From the NCBI GenBank assembly GCA_964036195.1, contig OZ038452.1, positions 24,749,785 to 24,813,784 on the forward strand: 64,000 bases of DNA, read 5' to 3'. The translations under genes and the position numbers were made by a program. Within the stretch, counting starts at the first letter, position 1. Each line of letters opens with the position of its first letter. Origin of the DNA: Sphaerolaimus hirsutus (lineage: Eukaryota; Nematoda; Chromadorea; Monhysterida; Sphaerolaimidae). Below are positions 23,201-31,002 of the stretch, piece by piece. A model generated the notes under the pieces. That model ran no database searches, was not told the DNA's origin, and saw nothing but the letters and a program-made list of their open reading frames with translations.

Positions 23201-24646
23201 GACACATGTGTGTCAACTCAGATATCGGCTTCACGTGTTCCAGAGGCCTTCACATGCGGCAATGTTGAAGAATAAATATTACGGTAAATGCATTGGAAGA
23301 TCGCTCTGCTATCCGTGAAGCCGAAATCTGAGTTGACACAGACCAGGGGCCAGTACCGCAAAATGAGAATTGAGACATGAAATGGCAAAGGCGAAGTGAA
23401 ACGGCAAGTGAATTGGTAAAAGCGAAGTAATAAAAATAGGTAAAAAAGTTATTTCTGTTCGCTTTCGCCATTTCACTTGCAAATTCACTTGCCATTTCAC
23501 TTCGCTTTTGCGCTTTTACTTCGCCTTTGCCATTTCACGTCTCACTTCTCAATTTGCGGAACTGGCACCAGTTGACACACATGTGTTAACTAGTGGGTGG
23601 CCGCCAATCCATTCTGTGCCCGTGCACCAACCACTGCCTCGCCCACAACGCAGCAACGGCGTGTCGAGGTGCGGCATCTTTATCGGCGCCAATCACTGCG
23701 TCGACCAGATGGACATCGACGGCGAAATAGACGTCTTCCACACTGTCAAAATGATCAGGGTCAATAGACCGCCGGTCATAGACACAAAGGTGCCTAACAA
23801 AAAACGTGCTTCCAGCCAGCGTGATTATTATTACTCACTGATGAACACTTATTTTTACAGGATGAGTACAAATACCTATACGACCTGATGCTGCATTGGT
23901 ACATGATGAATCCAGAGTATCGGACCAGGGGACAAGCGACCGCGCCGGGCGCCACCCCTGCGGCGACAACGGCGGCATTGGCGCCGGCGGCGGCGATGCC
24001 CAATGCGGTGCCGCCGCAGCCGCCGGCCGCAGGTTCGGCCGTCAATGCGACGTCGGGCGTGCGGCAGCCGCTGCAAGCGACGCACTCGCTGCCGCCCATA
24101 ATGCACAACACCGCGGCGCCGCCGGGCCAAGCGCAACTCAGGCCTCAATACAACCAGGCGCAAGGGAACTTCGCTGGGCAGCAACAGCCGACGCGGCCGA
24201 CCGGTCCACTCTTGCAGGCGCCCGGCGGCCAGTGGAGCGGCCAGTGGACGGGGCAAATGCAGCAGCAAATCGCCGACCCGCAGCAAGCGAACGTGCAGCA
24301 CGCGGCCATGATGCAGCAGCAGCATAATCAGCTGCAGTGGCAGCAACATCAGGCTCAGCAGCAATACAACAACATGCCGCAGATCCGACCGCAGCAAAAC
24401 CGACCGCAGCAGTACAGCATAGCGCAGCAGATCCGACCGCAGTATCAACAGCAACAACAATACGCGAACGCTCAACAAATCCGACCGCAGTACCCGCAAC
24501 AACAATACGCGAACGCGCAGCAGCCGCAGCCGCAGCAGGGCGGCAAGATGCCGCACAGCGTGATGCAGCAGCACCAGGAACGAATGGGGCAGTTGACGGT
24601 GACGGCGGGGCAGCAGGCGCCCGGCCACATGCACAACCACACGTAG
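11296..24646 (+). CDS. Receptor-type protein tyrosine phosphatase, cytoplasmic part (5' end not seen)
   Basis: Exons inferred from homology, phase and splice sites: 11296-11411, 11969-12148, 15860-15997, 16079-16168, 17162-17343, 18089-18212, 18412-18576, 19748-19847, 20622-20833, 21325-21444, 22063-22167, 22922-23142, 23654-23789, 23861-24646 (stop TAG). They join in frame to about 890 residues. Domain D1 (about residues 20-330) shows RNQYPDIVPYDHNRV, YVNASYID, CLQYWP, VVHCSNGSMRSG and QRMGLVDSVEQYSF. Domain D2 (about 332-650) shows MVVPPDHSRPYL, VFVDGYTRKNEWIVTEWP and TVVMSHNGVSRCG. D1 keeps the Cys-X5-Arg loop, but the WPD position reads WELDSFP. D2 has Ser for the catalytic Cys, as expected of a pseudophosphatase domain. 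The last exon adds a Gln/Ala/Pro-rich tail. The family dephosphorylates phosphotyrosine beneath the plasma membrane. Ectodomain and membrane segment were not found. A family B element separates exons 18089-18212 and 18412-18576. Confidence 0.9.
11535..11736. mobile_element. Family D foldback
   Basis: Inverted termini TAGTTTTCACACGAAATTTC and GAAATTTCGTGTGAAAACTA with TGCGCAC/GTGCGCA outer ends. Copies recur at about 21850-22045, 35574-35763 and 60455-60662, with a partial copy at about 56882-56975. Confidence 0.85.
12504..12763. repeat. Family A foldback in a phosphatase intron
   Basis: Starts ACCGTATATTGTTGATTTTG and ends GGTATTTCGAGGAAATATGG; diverged left arm. Confidence 0.6.
13602..14016. 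repeat. Family A variant with CGAATAAG arms
   Basis: Ends ACCGTATATCCTCGAATAAG and CTTATTCGAGGATATACGGT flank G-runs and a unique centre. A sub-type of family A (TATATCC instead of TATTTCC). Confidence 0.85.
14127..14267 (+). CDS. Candidate 47-codon cassette exon of the phosphatase gene
   Basis: A GC-rich, fully open 141-base stretch lies in the intron between the YVNASYID exon and the GFKKTKQYVVTQ exon. It is preceded by CTCTGCAG and followed by GTGCCT, and both neighbouring exon junctions are phase 0, so including it keeps the frame (it begins CDNIAAELRSGRPTTAAG). No phosphatase homology is visible at this point of the D1 fold, where the family normally runs straight from ID to G. It may be an alternative insert, an exonised piece or a false call. 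The minus strand is also open here. Confidence 0.35.
14306..14530. mobile_element. Family C1 foldback
   Basis: Ends GGGCCCATGCACGCTAG and CAGCGTGTGTGGCG, with inner repeats GTTGACATC and GTGTCAACT. Other copies are at about 31796-32022, 38330-38526 and 43131-43332. Confidence 0.75.
14782..14935. mobile_element. hAT-like family I element with CGGAAAACGG array
   Basis: Termini TAGGGTGTC and GACACCCTA, flanked by the perfect 8-bp repeat GTTTGGAC. The interior is almost wholly variations of CGGAAAACGGAAA. Confidence 0.88.
15618..15799. mobile_element. Family B element in a phosphatase intron
   Basis: Ends GGGCCACCCCCAGACACC and GGTCTGGAAGGGCAC, followed by CAG. Lies within the intron 12149-15859, 60 bases before the exon at 15860. 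It does not define splice sites. Confidence 0.75.
16686..17100. repeat. Tandem and inverted family L termini
   Basis: TACTCGGCGGACCGCAAAGT, then ATTCAGATGGGTTATGGTAG and its inverted counterpart CTACCATAACCCACCTGAAT, around ATTCGGCGGACAGCAC. Two head-to-head copies in the intron 16169-17161. A similar unit lies at 21565-21762. Confidence 0.65.
17523..17781. repeat. Family A foldback in a phosphatase intron
   Basis: Ends CCGTATTACCTAGAATTATC and GTATTTCGAGGTAATATGG. Confidence 0.7.
18213..18411 (+). mobile_element. Family B foldback acting as an intron in the phosphatase exon (GT...TG)
   Basis: A 199-base element starts GTGCCAGTCCCGG and ends CCGGGACTGCCCCC followed by CTG. The same CTG trinucleotide precedes it, consistent with a 3-bp target duplication. 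The two arms are near-perfect inverted repeats with the sub-motif TGTAAAATGCCCTG. Removing bases 18213-18411 joins ATG GGG CTG to GTC GAC TCG, giving QRMGLVDSVEQYSF, which aligns without a gap to the conserved end of a PTP domain. The exact junction would be GT...TG. The nearest downstream AGs (after codon GAG or CAG) are also in frame and would delete 5 or 6 residues. Confidence 0.88.
19015..19553. mobile_element. hAT-like family G element in a phosphatase intron
   Basis: Ends AAGGGGTAGGTATCTTGAA and CATTCGAGACCCCTG, flanked by the perfect 8-bp direct repeat GCCTGAAT (19007-19014, 19554-19561). Contains G-runs and AGATAGATAGCTGA-like units. Confirms the boundaries used for the sarcoglycan intron. 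A truncated relative begins at about 38931. Confidence 0.88.
20062..20494. mobile_element. Family A foldback in a phosphatase intron
   Basis: Inverted termini CCGTATTTCCTCGAAATACC with flanking TA, G-runs and the same unique centre as 3714-4163. Confidence 0.85.
20855..21275. repeat. Family M element in a phosphatase intron
   Basis: AACGTATTTACGTTTACTTG at the left and TTTACGTTTACGTTTACTTT at the right, with GAGTAAATA units. Lies in intron 20834-21324. Confidence 0.6.
21850..22045. mobile_element. Family D foldback next to a phosphatase acceptor
   Basis: Ends TGCGCACACTAGTTTTCACA and TGTGAAAACTAGTGTGCACA. Its right end lies about 17 bases before the exon at 22063; the acceptor itself (GCCTTTCAG) is outside the element. 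Confidence 0.85.
22300..22660. repeat. Family O element in a phosphatase intron
   Basis: Ends GGGCTAGCGTTGAAGAATG and CATTTATGAATGCTAGCTGG. AT-rich interior with ATTAAATATGATCACAG. Confidence 0.6.
23182..23605. mobile_element. Family C2 element carrying a nested family E element
   Basis: Termini GGCGGCCCACAC and GGTGGCCGCC, with AAT on each side (3-bp duplication). A family E copy (23347-23568, GGGCCAGTACC to GAACTGGCAC, flanked by CAG) is inserted at ACAGACCAG. The other C2 copy (59570-59786) shows the same site uninterrupted. Lies in the phosphatase intron 23143-23653. Confidence 0.88.
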
Positions 24647-25765
24647 CGACGGGCGGCCCTGCGCGACTGGCGCCGCCCCCGGCCCGGCATCGACGGCGAC
24701 GGGCGCACGGGCGGTGCGACCACTCACACTGACACGGGTAACGGATGCCGCGGGCGACGCGGCGTCGCTGCAGGGCCGCCGGCCCCACCAACTTGGAACG
24801 CCGCGGCGAGCCCGGCCACCACACTGTCCAGCCTCTTCTGCCTCAGGGAAATTATACACAAGATGCAATGGCGCAGGGCCCACGCCCGAAACTAAGCCAA
24901 CTTAAAAGTGCGGGGGTGCGTTCATGTCGCCGCATGTAAATACGCCATGAATTCACGAGCTCGTAATTGACGGCTGAATGTTAGCGACGGCGAGCATGAA
25001 CGGACCCCCTAGAGTGTTTAGGCGGCGCTGCGCGAATTGTGCCGCGCGGAAATGTATATCTGCGATACCGGTGATCAGCGCGTCGATGCACACCACTTGC
25101 TCGTGACACATTTGACACTCACTCATTTGAGCTTCGTTCCCAGTTTTGTCGACGATCGTATAATATACTGCATTTGTCTCACATGGTACTGAACTGATTA
25201 TGCAACTGTAACTTTCCAATTCATTTTTCCCCAATGTGTGGTTGTTTGTTCTCGTCATCTAAATATTTATGTATTTCTATGTACCTGGACGATGAGTGAA
25301 CACTCGACTGACCTTGAATAGTGTCACTTAATTCCCAAAGTAAAATAAAGTTAACATTAAAATACCACATACCTATTTATGAATAAAGCCCCGGGATGTT
25401 GTTTCGTGGGAATTTTGAAGAGGCGTTATTCAAATTGTTTCTTTGTCATCGAAATTTTTGAAATAGTTACTTCATATCAAATCGCCGAAAAATTGGTCTG
25501 TAGGAAAATGGTATTTATAAGTAACACAGGTAGTTGGAAATCGGGGGCATCATTCTAACTCAGTCACATAAACCAACAACTCTCACCGTCTTTCCGACCG
25601 TTTGTCGCCTCACAAATTTGAATTCATTCAAAGAATTATGTAAACAATTGTGTAGTTAACAAATCTGAAAGTACAGAATATAGCACAAACAATACCAACG
25701 GCAGATACTGTAATTCAAATCATTTCCCCACACGGCGCATACAGTGAGTCATGCTTGGGGACTTA
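24647..25765 (+). other. 3' flank of the phosphatase gene
   Basis: GC content falls gradually after the stop codon. AATAAA at 25344-25349 is a candidate polyadenylation signal, which would give a 3'UTR of about 0.7 kb. No other feature is evident before the family A foldback. Confidence 0.45.
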
Positions 25766-26181
25766 CAGTATTTCCTCTAATTACCCCACCCCTCGAAATA
25801 CCCCCCTCAAAATGGGCACTATGAATTAATAGACCCCCCCCCCCAAAAAATGAGTGTAAACAGAACGTACATCACAAAAGCTGCCGTTTGTTATCCAGGC
25901 AATGCATAACACACGTTAAAACAATGACTGTGTTACGTTAGAACAGTGTTTATACCATATACATACTTATATAAGTATATAAACACTTATTCTTGTCGAT
26001 TATCGCTGCATTTTTCTACGTCTGCGTACGTTACAAACAACGAATTAATACTGGGATTTCAAAAAATTTCTGGCGAAATAATTACCCCCCCCTCGAATTA
26101 CCCCCCCTCGAAATACCCCCCTCAAAATTCTCACTCTGAAAAAATAAACCCCCTGGGGGTATTTCGAGGAAATACGGTATT
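25766..26181. mobile_element. Family A foldback between the phosphatase and DPH5 genes
   Basis: Ends AGTATTTCCTCTAATTACC and TATTTCGAGGAAATACGGTA. The centre resembles 20062-20494 in reverse orientation. Confidence 0.8.
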
Positions 26182-26473
26182 CAAGAATTTGGCTACGCAC
26201 ACCCGTTTGCACCATGACTTCGATGAAAATTGAAATGGCGAGATGTCGCCACCCGTTGTATTCACAATTATTGTACGCTATGTGTTTTAGTTTTCAAATT
26301 TTAACTTTCATTAATTTGAATTAAATTAGGTAAATCATTCAGGCGAGTTGATTCATTCAACTTTGAATTGAATTCCACTTTCCACCGAAGTCACGGTGCA
26401 AACTGCTGTAGTAGTGTACGCAGCGCCAATACACGCAGCACAAACGACACAACAAGCCAAAAAACCTGCTCCA

Positions 26474-29015
26474 CTACGAAACCTCATCCCGCACTCTCCA
26501 CAACCTCAACATGTCCTTCTCGCACGGGTGCAGCGTGCCGCACACGATGAGCGAGTGCAGCGGCGGGCCCATGTCGACGCGCGCCAGCTGCGACAGGCTG
26601 CCGGACACGATACGCTGCCGCGACGGCCAGCCCAGCCGCGCCACCGCCACGCACTCGGTGGATTCGGTCACGGCTGTGGTGTGTGGTGGAGTTGTTGAAA
26701 GTATTTACTAAGCTTCAGTCGAAGAAAACGTGAATGTAGAGTATTTTGTTTTTACTCACCCTGAGTGCAGAAAACGACAAGTGTTTTTTTACTTTTACAC
26801 TGCGTAAAAGGTGAGTAGTATACTTTTTGTCGGGGAAAACGTAAAAGCGAGTATTTTTTTCTCACTGAAAATGTAAAAGTGAGTATGTTTTCAATTTTTA
26901 CTCTGGAAGACGTCAAAGATGTGTTTTTTTCACTTGATAAGTATGCATTAGGGATTATTGATATACAATTCTTCATGGTTTCTTTATCTTCGAATAAGGG
27001 CAATGCCTGTAAATCACCCTTAAAATACGTTTTCTGTACTCACGTACTTTCAAAAAGTACGCGTAAACGTATTCACTCAGTACTCGAGTACACCTAGGTA
27101 CTTTTGAGTAAACGTAAATACGTTTAACGACAATGCGGCATAGCAGCTAGTAACACAACAATGTCAAGACAAAACATAAGCAGTGGTAGAAACCTACGAC
27201 ATTGTAATGAGTCTTGACGGCGTATTTCAGCGATTTCGATCAGCTGCTGCGCCGCCTCGGACGCGCTCATGTAGCGCGGCGGCTCGTACACTTTGCGTCC
27301 TCTGGATAGAAATGAACTTGTAGTTATCCGAGCAGATTAGAGAGCGATTGGCACACACTCGCAAATCGTACCTTATAAGGTTCTCTACGGACTGCTCCTT
27401 CACTTTGATGTCTAGCAGGCAGAGTGTATGCAAACCTGAATTGGGAAAACGGTGGTATTGATTTTATGCAACGAGATTGCTTTTTCCAACACAAAAAAAA
27501 AACGGAAAACCGCAAGGATGAAAACGTGTTCCAAATCTCAAAAATGGAACCCAAACCTTGAAAAATTTCTTGAATATTTCCTTGGCGAATTTTTTTTCGT
27601 CAGACTTTTTTTGAGGAGGGGACTATTCAAGTGGGGTAATAATCATTTTGTCAAAAATCAAGCATGTTTCTATCATATTACATACATCTCGTCATGTCTC
27701 CCGTTTGTAAAATAGTGCACATTCCATGGCATCTTTGCACACCGAATGTGCTGCATTTGCATTCCATGAATACAACCAAACGCAGCTCTTTAGCTTGGTC
27801 TGTCTTTCATAGATTGTTTTTTTAATGAAACCTATGCGCGGTATTGTTCTTCCATCAGTGTGTGTGGGAATTATTCAAGTGGGGTAATTTTTTTTTCCAC
27901 ATTCGTCTAACAGGGGGAGTATTCAACGGGGGAGGTTTTTGTAAATACGGAAATGATTTTTGCGATACTTTTTTTGCATATTGTATGGAGGAGTATTGTA
28001 CGCTGTATTGTCGAGCACCGGGCTGAGATGCCTTTCACGTGTCAATTTCTCACAACACTCGGTTAAAATAAGCCCCTTTTCCGCTACGCTCAGTTTCACA
28101 CCTCTCTCATAGTTGGCGGCGATCTTGTCGTAGTAGCTGGTGACCTTCGAGTCGCCCTCCCACATGACCAGCGACACGGCCTCGCCGAACCTGTACAGCT
28201 GCAGGCCGGTGCAGCCGACCGCGTTCATGATCGACGCGTTGTGCAGCGTCTCCACGGGCACTTTGCGCTCGGCCGCACGCAGCGCCGGAGGGCGGTCCCA
28301 GACTCTGTATAAGACCGTGTACAGTGTAAAAAATGCTGTAAAATGTCAGGTGTCATGTGAAAGACCCTGTAAAGTATCAAATGTCTAAAAGTAAGATTTA
28401 GATACAAAAACATCAGATTTGGATACACATGACACATTACAGGTTTTTTTACATGACACATGATATTTTACAGGGTCTTTTCCACTTCACGGGTCTTTTA
28501 CAGGGTATGGGACTGGCACCAGGTCCGAGTGAGTGGTGGCACCGAACGGGTCGCCCACCACGAGTAGGGCCACGTCACCCTCAGCGGCCAGCTGCAGGAG
28601 GTCGTCGGCAGATTGTTCCACTGTCTCCCGATCTGCCAGCTCCACGGGCCGACCGTAGAACTTTTCCTGCGTATTGGGCTGTGTGCGTGTGTGCAAGCGT
28701 CCGGGCGCCAGTCCCGCGCACTGTAAAATTTCACGCAAATGTGTCAAATGGCATGTAAAAATAAAAGAAAATTGTCGGAGACATGTGAAGTGACACTTGA
28801 CGAAATTGCGACATTTTACATGGTGAGGGACCGGTACAGCAGTCACAAAGACCACAAAATCTGCAATCACCCACCAACTCCTCCTTGCTGGGCCCATGTG
28901 GAAGTATGGACGTGTACGCCTCCAAGTAGACCTTGTCGCAGGCGCGCACAATCTCCAGCCCGCGCACGGAGATGTCCCGCACGTCGCCCAGGCCGAGGCC
29001 GATCAGGTAGAGCAT
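26474..29015 (-). CDS. DPH5: Diphthine methyl ester synthase (diphthamide pathway)
   Basis: Six exons on the minus strand: 29015-28875, 28666-28520, 28285-28102, 27435-27372, 27301-27219, 26673-26474 (stop TAG); 272 residues, close to the usual DPH5 size. The protein starts [11 protein letters not shown] and carries [67 protein letters not shown] and [15 protein letters not shown], all hallmarks of this SAM-dependent methyltransferase. The family methylates the modified histidine of translation elongation factor 2 in the cytosol. All junctions except that between exons 2 and 3 are GT-AG and phase-consistent. Exons 2 and 3 are separated exactly by a family B element. A further decayed B copy lies inside the first intron. 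Confidence 0.95.
26740..27135. repeat. Family M element in a DPH5 intron
   Basis: Repeated GTAAAAGTGAGTA and GTACTTTCAAAAAGTACGCG units, ending AGTAAACGTAAATACGTTTA. Occupies most of the DPH5 intron 27218-26674. Confidence 0.65.
27560..27955. repeat. Diverged family A variant in a DPH5 intron
   Basis: GAGGAGGGGACTATTCAAGTG and repeated ATTCAAGTGGGGTAAT-type units with a GTAAATACGG right end. Lies in intron 28101-27436. Much decayed. Confidence 0.5.
28286..28519 (-). mobile_element. Family B foldback acting as an intron in DPH5 (GT...CG)
   Basis: Read on the minus strand, this 234-base element starts GTGCCAGTCCCATACCC after GAC CTG and ends GGGACCGCCCT followed by CCG, before GCG CTG CGT GCG. 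Excision gives [13 protein letters not shown], matching the conserved THSDLVLRA block of DPH5. The flanking triplets are CTG and CCG, a possible target duplication with one change. The exact excision would end in CG. The first AG downstream (GCC GAG) is in frame and would remove six residues. The interior holds the ATTTGGATACA module also seen in other elements. Confidence 0.87.
28706..28843. mobile_element. Decayed family B element in DPH5 intron 1
   Basis: The ends GCCAGTCCCGCGCACTGT and ACATGGTGAGGGACCGGTAC resemble family B termini. The copy lies wholly inside the ordinary intron 28874-28667, which uses its own GTGGGT donor and ACGCAG acceptor, so this copy does not define splice sites. 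Confidence 0.6.
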
Positions 29016-29124
29016 GCTTCTGGAATGGACACATGTGTGTGGAGGGTAGCGCCTTCTAAGAGCCTTGAAAGACTTATTTGTATGATTGGCTGAATTCGGT
29101 TGGTGGAGCGGATTTGGCTATTAT

Positions 29125-30031
29125 TAGGGTGTCAAAAAAAAATTCTTACGGAAAACGGAAAAGTAAAATTTTTTCACTTTTTGGAAAACGGAAAACGGAA
29201 AGGTAAAAAAAATTTCTGCCGGAAAACGGAAAACGGAAAGGTAAAAAAATTTCACTCAGCGGAAAACGGAAAGGTAAAAAAAATTGTCGGCCAGAAAACG
29301 GAAAAATGAAATGCCAGAAAACGGAAAACGGAAAGCGAAATTTTCACGGAAAAATAAAAAATAAAGTGAAATTTGCATGGTAATAGACAAATTTGCAGAA
29401 GGAAAACCTGCATGCAGGTTTGCCTGTTTGGCTTTGATTGTGGTAGCTGTACATTCTGGAACTATGGATCATGCCAGTAACTTCACTTGTAGTTCAAGTT
29501 TAACTGAACCAACAAAAAATCATTAAAAGGTAGCAAAAATACACTACAACAACAATAACAATTGAGCAAAAGTGAACTTTGATGTAACTGAACAGTAAAA
29601 AGTATACTCAGTGGACTGCAAAGTATGTGTCCAAAATTACTTTGTGTTTTTTACAGATTTGGATACAGATAAAAATTATGAATGACAGAAGAACCTGGTA
29701 GTTCAAAACACCATAGTGGAAAACAATAAATACAGATTGGAAAAACAATGGAAAAATGCCAGAAAACTGAAAATCGAGCCAGAAAATGGAAAAATGGCCT
29801 GGTAAAACGGAAACGAAAAGGTAAAAATTTTTCAGCCGGAAAACGGAAAAATGGGCCGGAAAAACGGAAACGTAAAAAATTTTCAGCTGCTGGAAAACGG
29901 AAAACGGAAAGGTAAAAAAATTTTGGCTGCCGGAAAACGGAAAGGTAAAAATTTTTCGGCTGCCGGAAAACGGAAAGGTAAACAATTTTCCTGCGGAAAG
30001 GCGGAAACGGAAACGGAAATTTGACACCCTA
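29125..30031. mobile_element. hAT-like family I element, large copy
   Basis: Termini TAGGGTGTC and GACACCCTA, flanked by GCTATTAT and GCTGTTAT (8 bp, one mismatch). Both ends carry CGGAAAACGGAAAGG arrays around a unique AT-rich centre. It occupies most of the DPH5-PIGM spacer together with a family A/foldback composite. Confidence 0.88.
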
Positions 30032-30125
30032 GCTGTTATGGTTTGGTTGGAATACGGTGATAGGCGAAATGAAGTTTAATTCGCAAAGGATAGGTAGGTT
30101 GAAAACAGCTAAAATAGGTTCTGAA

Positions 30126-30536
30126 TACCGTATATTCTCAAATAAGACCCGACGGTAGTTATTTTGTCGGGGCAGGGTGAAAAAAAAACAGTGAAAAATA
30201 GCCATTTTTCACTGTTTTTCACTTGACACATTTTCAAGTGATTTTCAGATATGAGTGAAGTGAAAAAAGTTCACTAATGTCATTACGCAACGTTTGTCAC
30301 TTCACTCATATCTGAAAATCACTTGAAAAAGTGTCAAGTGAAAAAACGGGCAAATGTGCGTAACGGGCAGATGTGCGTATCAGTGCACCCCCATTTTGTC
30401 GTCATTGTTTTTGAGGTGGAGTTCTTCAAGGGGAGTTATTTTTCCCTCACACGGTCAACAGGGGGAGTTATTCAAGGGAGGGTGTTATTCAAGGGAGGGT
30501 GTTATTCAAGGGGGGTCTTGTTAGAGGATATATGTT
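30126..30536. repeat. Family A variant carrying a nested 130-base foldback
   Basis: Starts ACCGTATATTCTCAAATAAG and ends in GGGTGTTATTCAAGGGAGG repeats. A foldback (30216-30346, arms TTCACTTGACAC and GTGTCAAGTGAA) sits inside; its sister copy is at 1-138. Confidence 0.75.
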
Positions 30537-31002
30537 AGCTAAAAATTCGTGAATTTTTTTTTTGAAAAATGATGAAACGGGTCCAGTATGACAATCACCA
30601 CTGCATAGAAGCCGATCATTTGCTCCACATATTTACACAATAAACTGACTAATTTCGGCGTAGTAGCCGAAAATCCCGCCCCCCCCCCCCCCTATCGGAG
30701 ACGCTTGGTGCAAAAAGCAACGTTTATGGGATAGTGAAACAATAAAAACGAACGGCTCAATAAAGACGCCACTATTGTGGCAGTGCACTATGTTGCTGTC
30801 ATAAAACAACCACTAATTAACAGGCACGCTTTCAAAACACCGTTTCACGCTTCATAAATGTATTTGTTTATGTAGCTATATTATGTGCAATACACACAAA
30901 CATAAATATCTACCTAGACCAATATTAAATACACGTGAGATCACAACTTGAGGGACTCGAAAAGATCACAACTCGATAGAAAACCGGTTCACAGACAAAT
31001 CA

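Noticed and set aside
23794-24883. Large minus-strand open frames opposite the Gln-rich exon
   Set aside because: They are shadows of the repeated CAG/GCA codons; the plus strand is the direct continuation of phosphatase domain D2.
29140-29340. Regular CGGAAAACGG units as a CRISPR-like array
   Set aside because: Units are imperfect and directly abutting without unique spacers, the host is animal, and the array lies inside a hAT-like element.
29100-30030. Open frames of 69 and 139 codons over the CGGAAAACGG arrays, and similar ones at 54442-55210
   Set aside because: They translate simple-sequence transposon arrays (repeated FRFP, ENGK-type units) inside elements with defined 8-bp target duplications.
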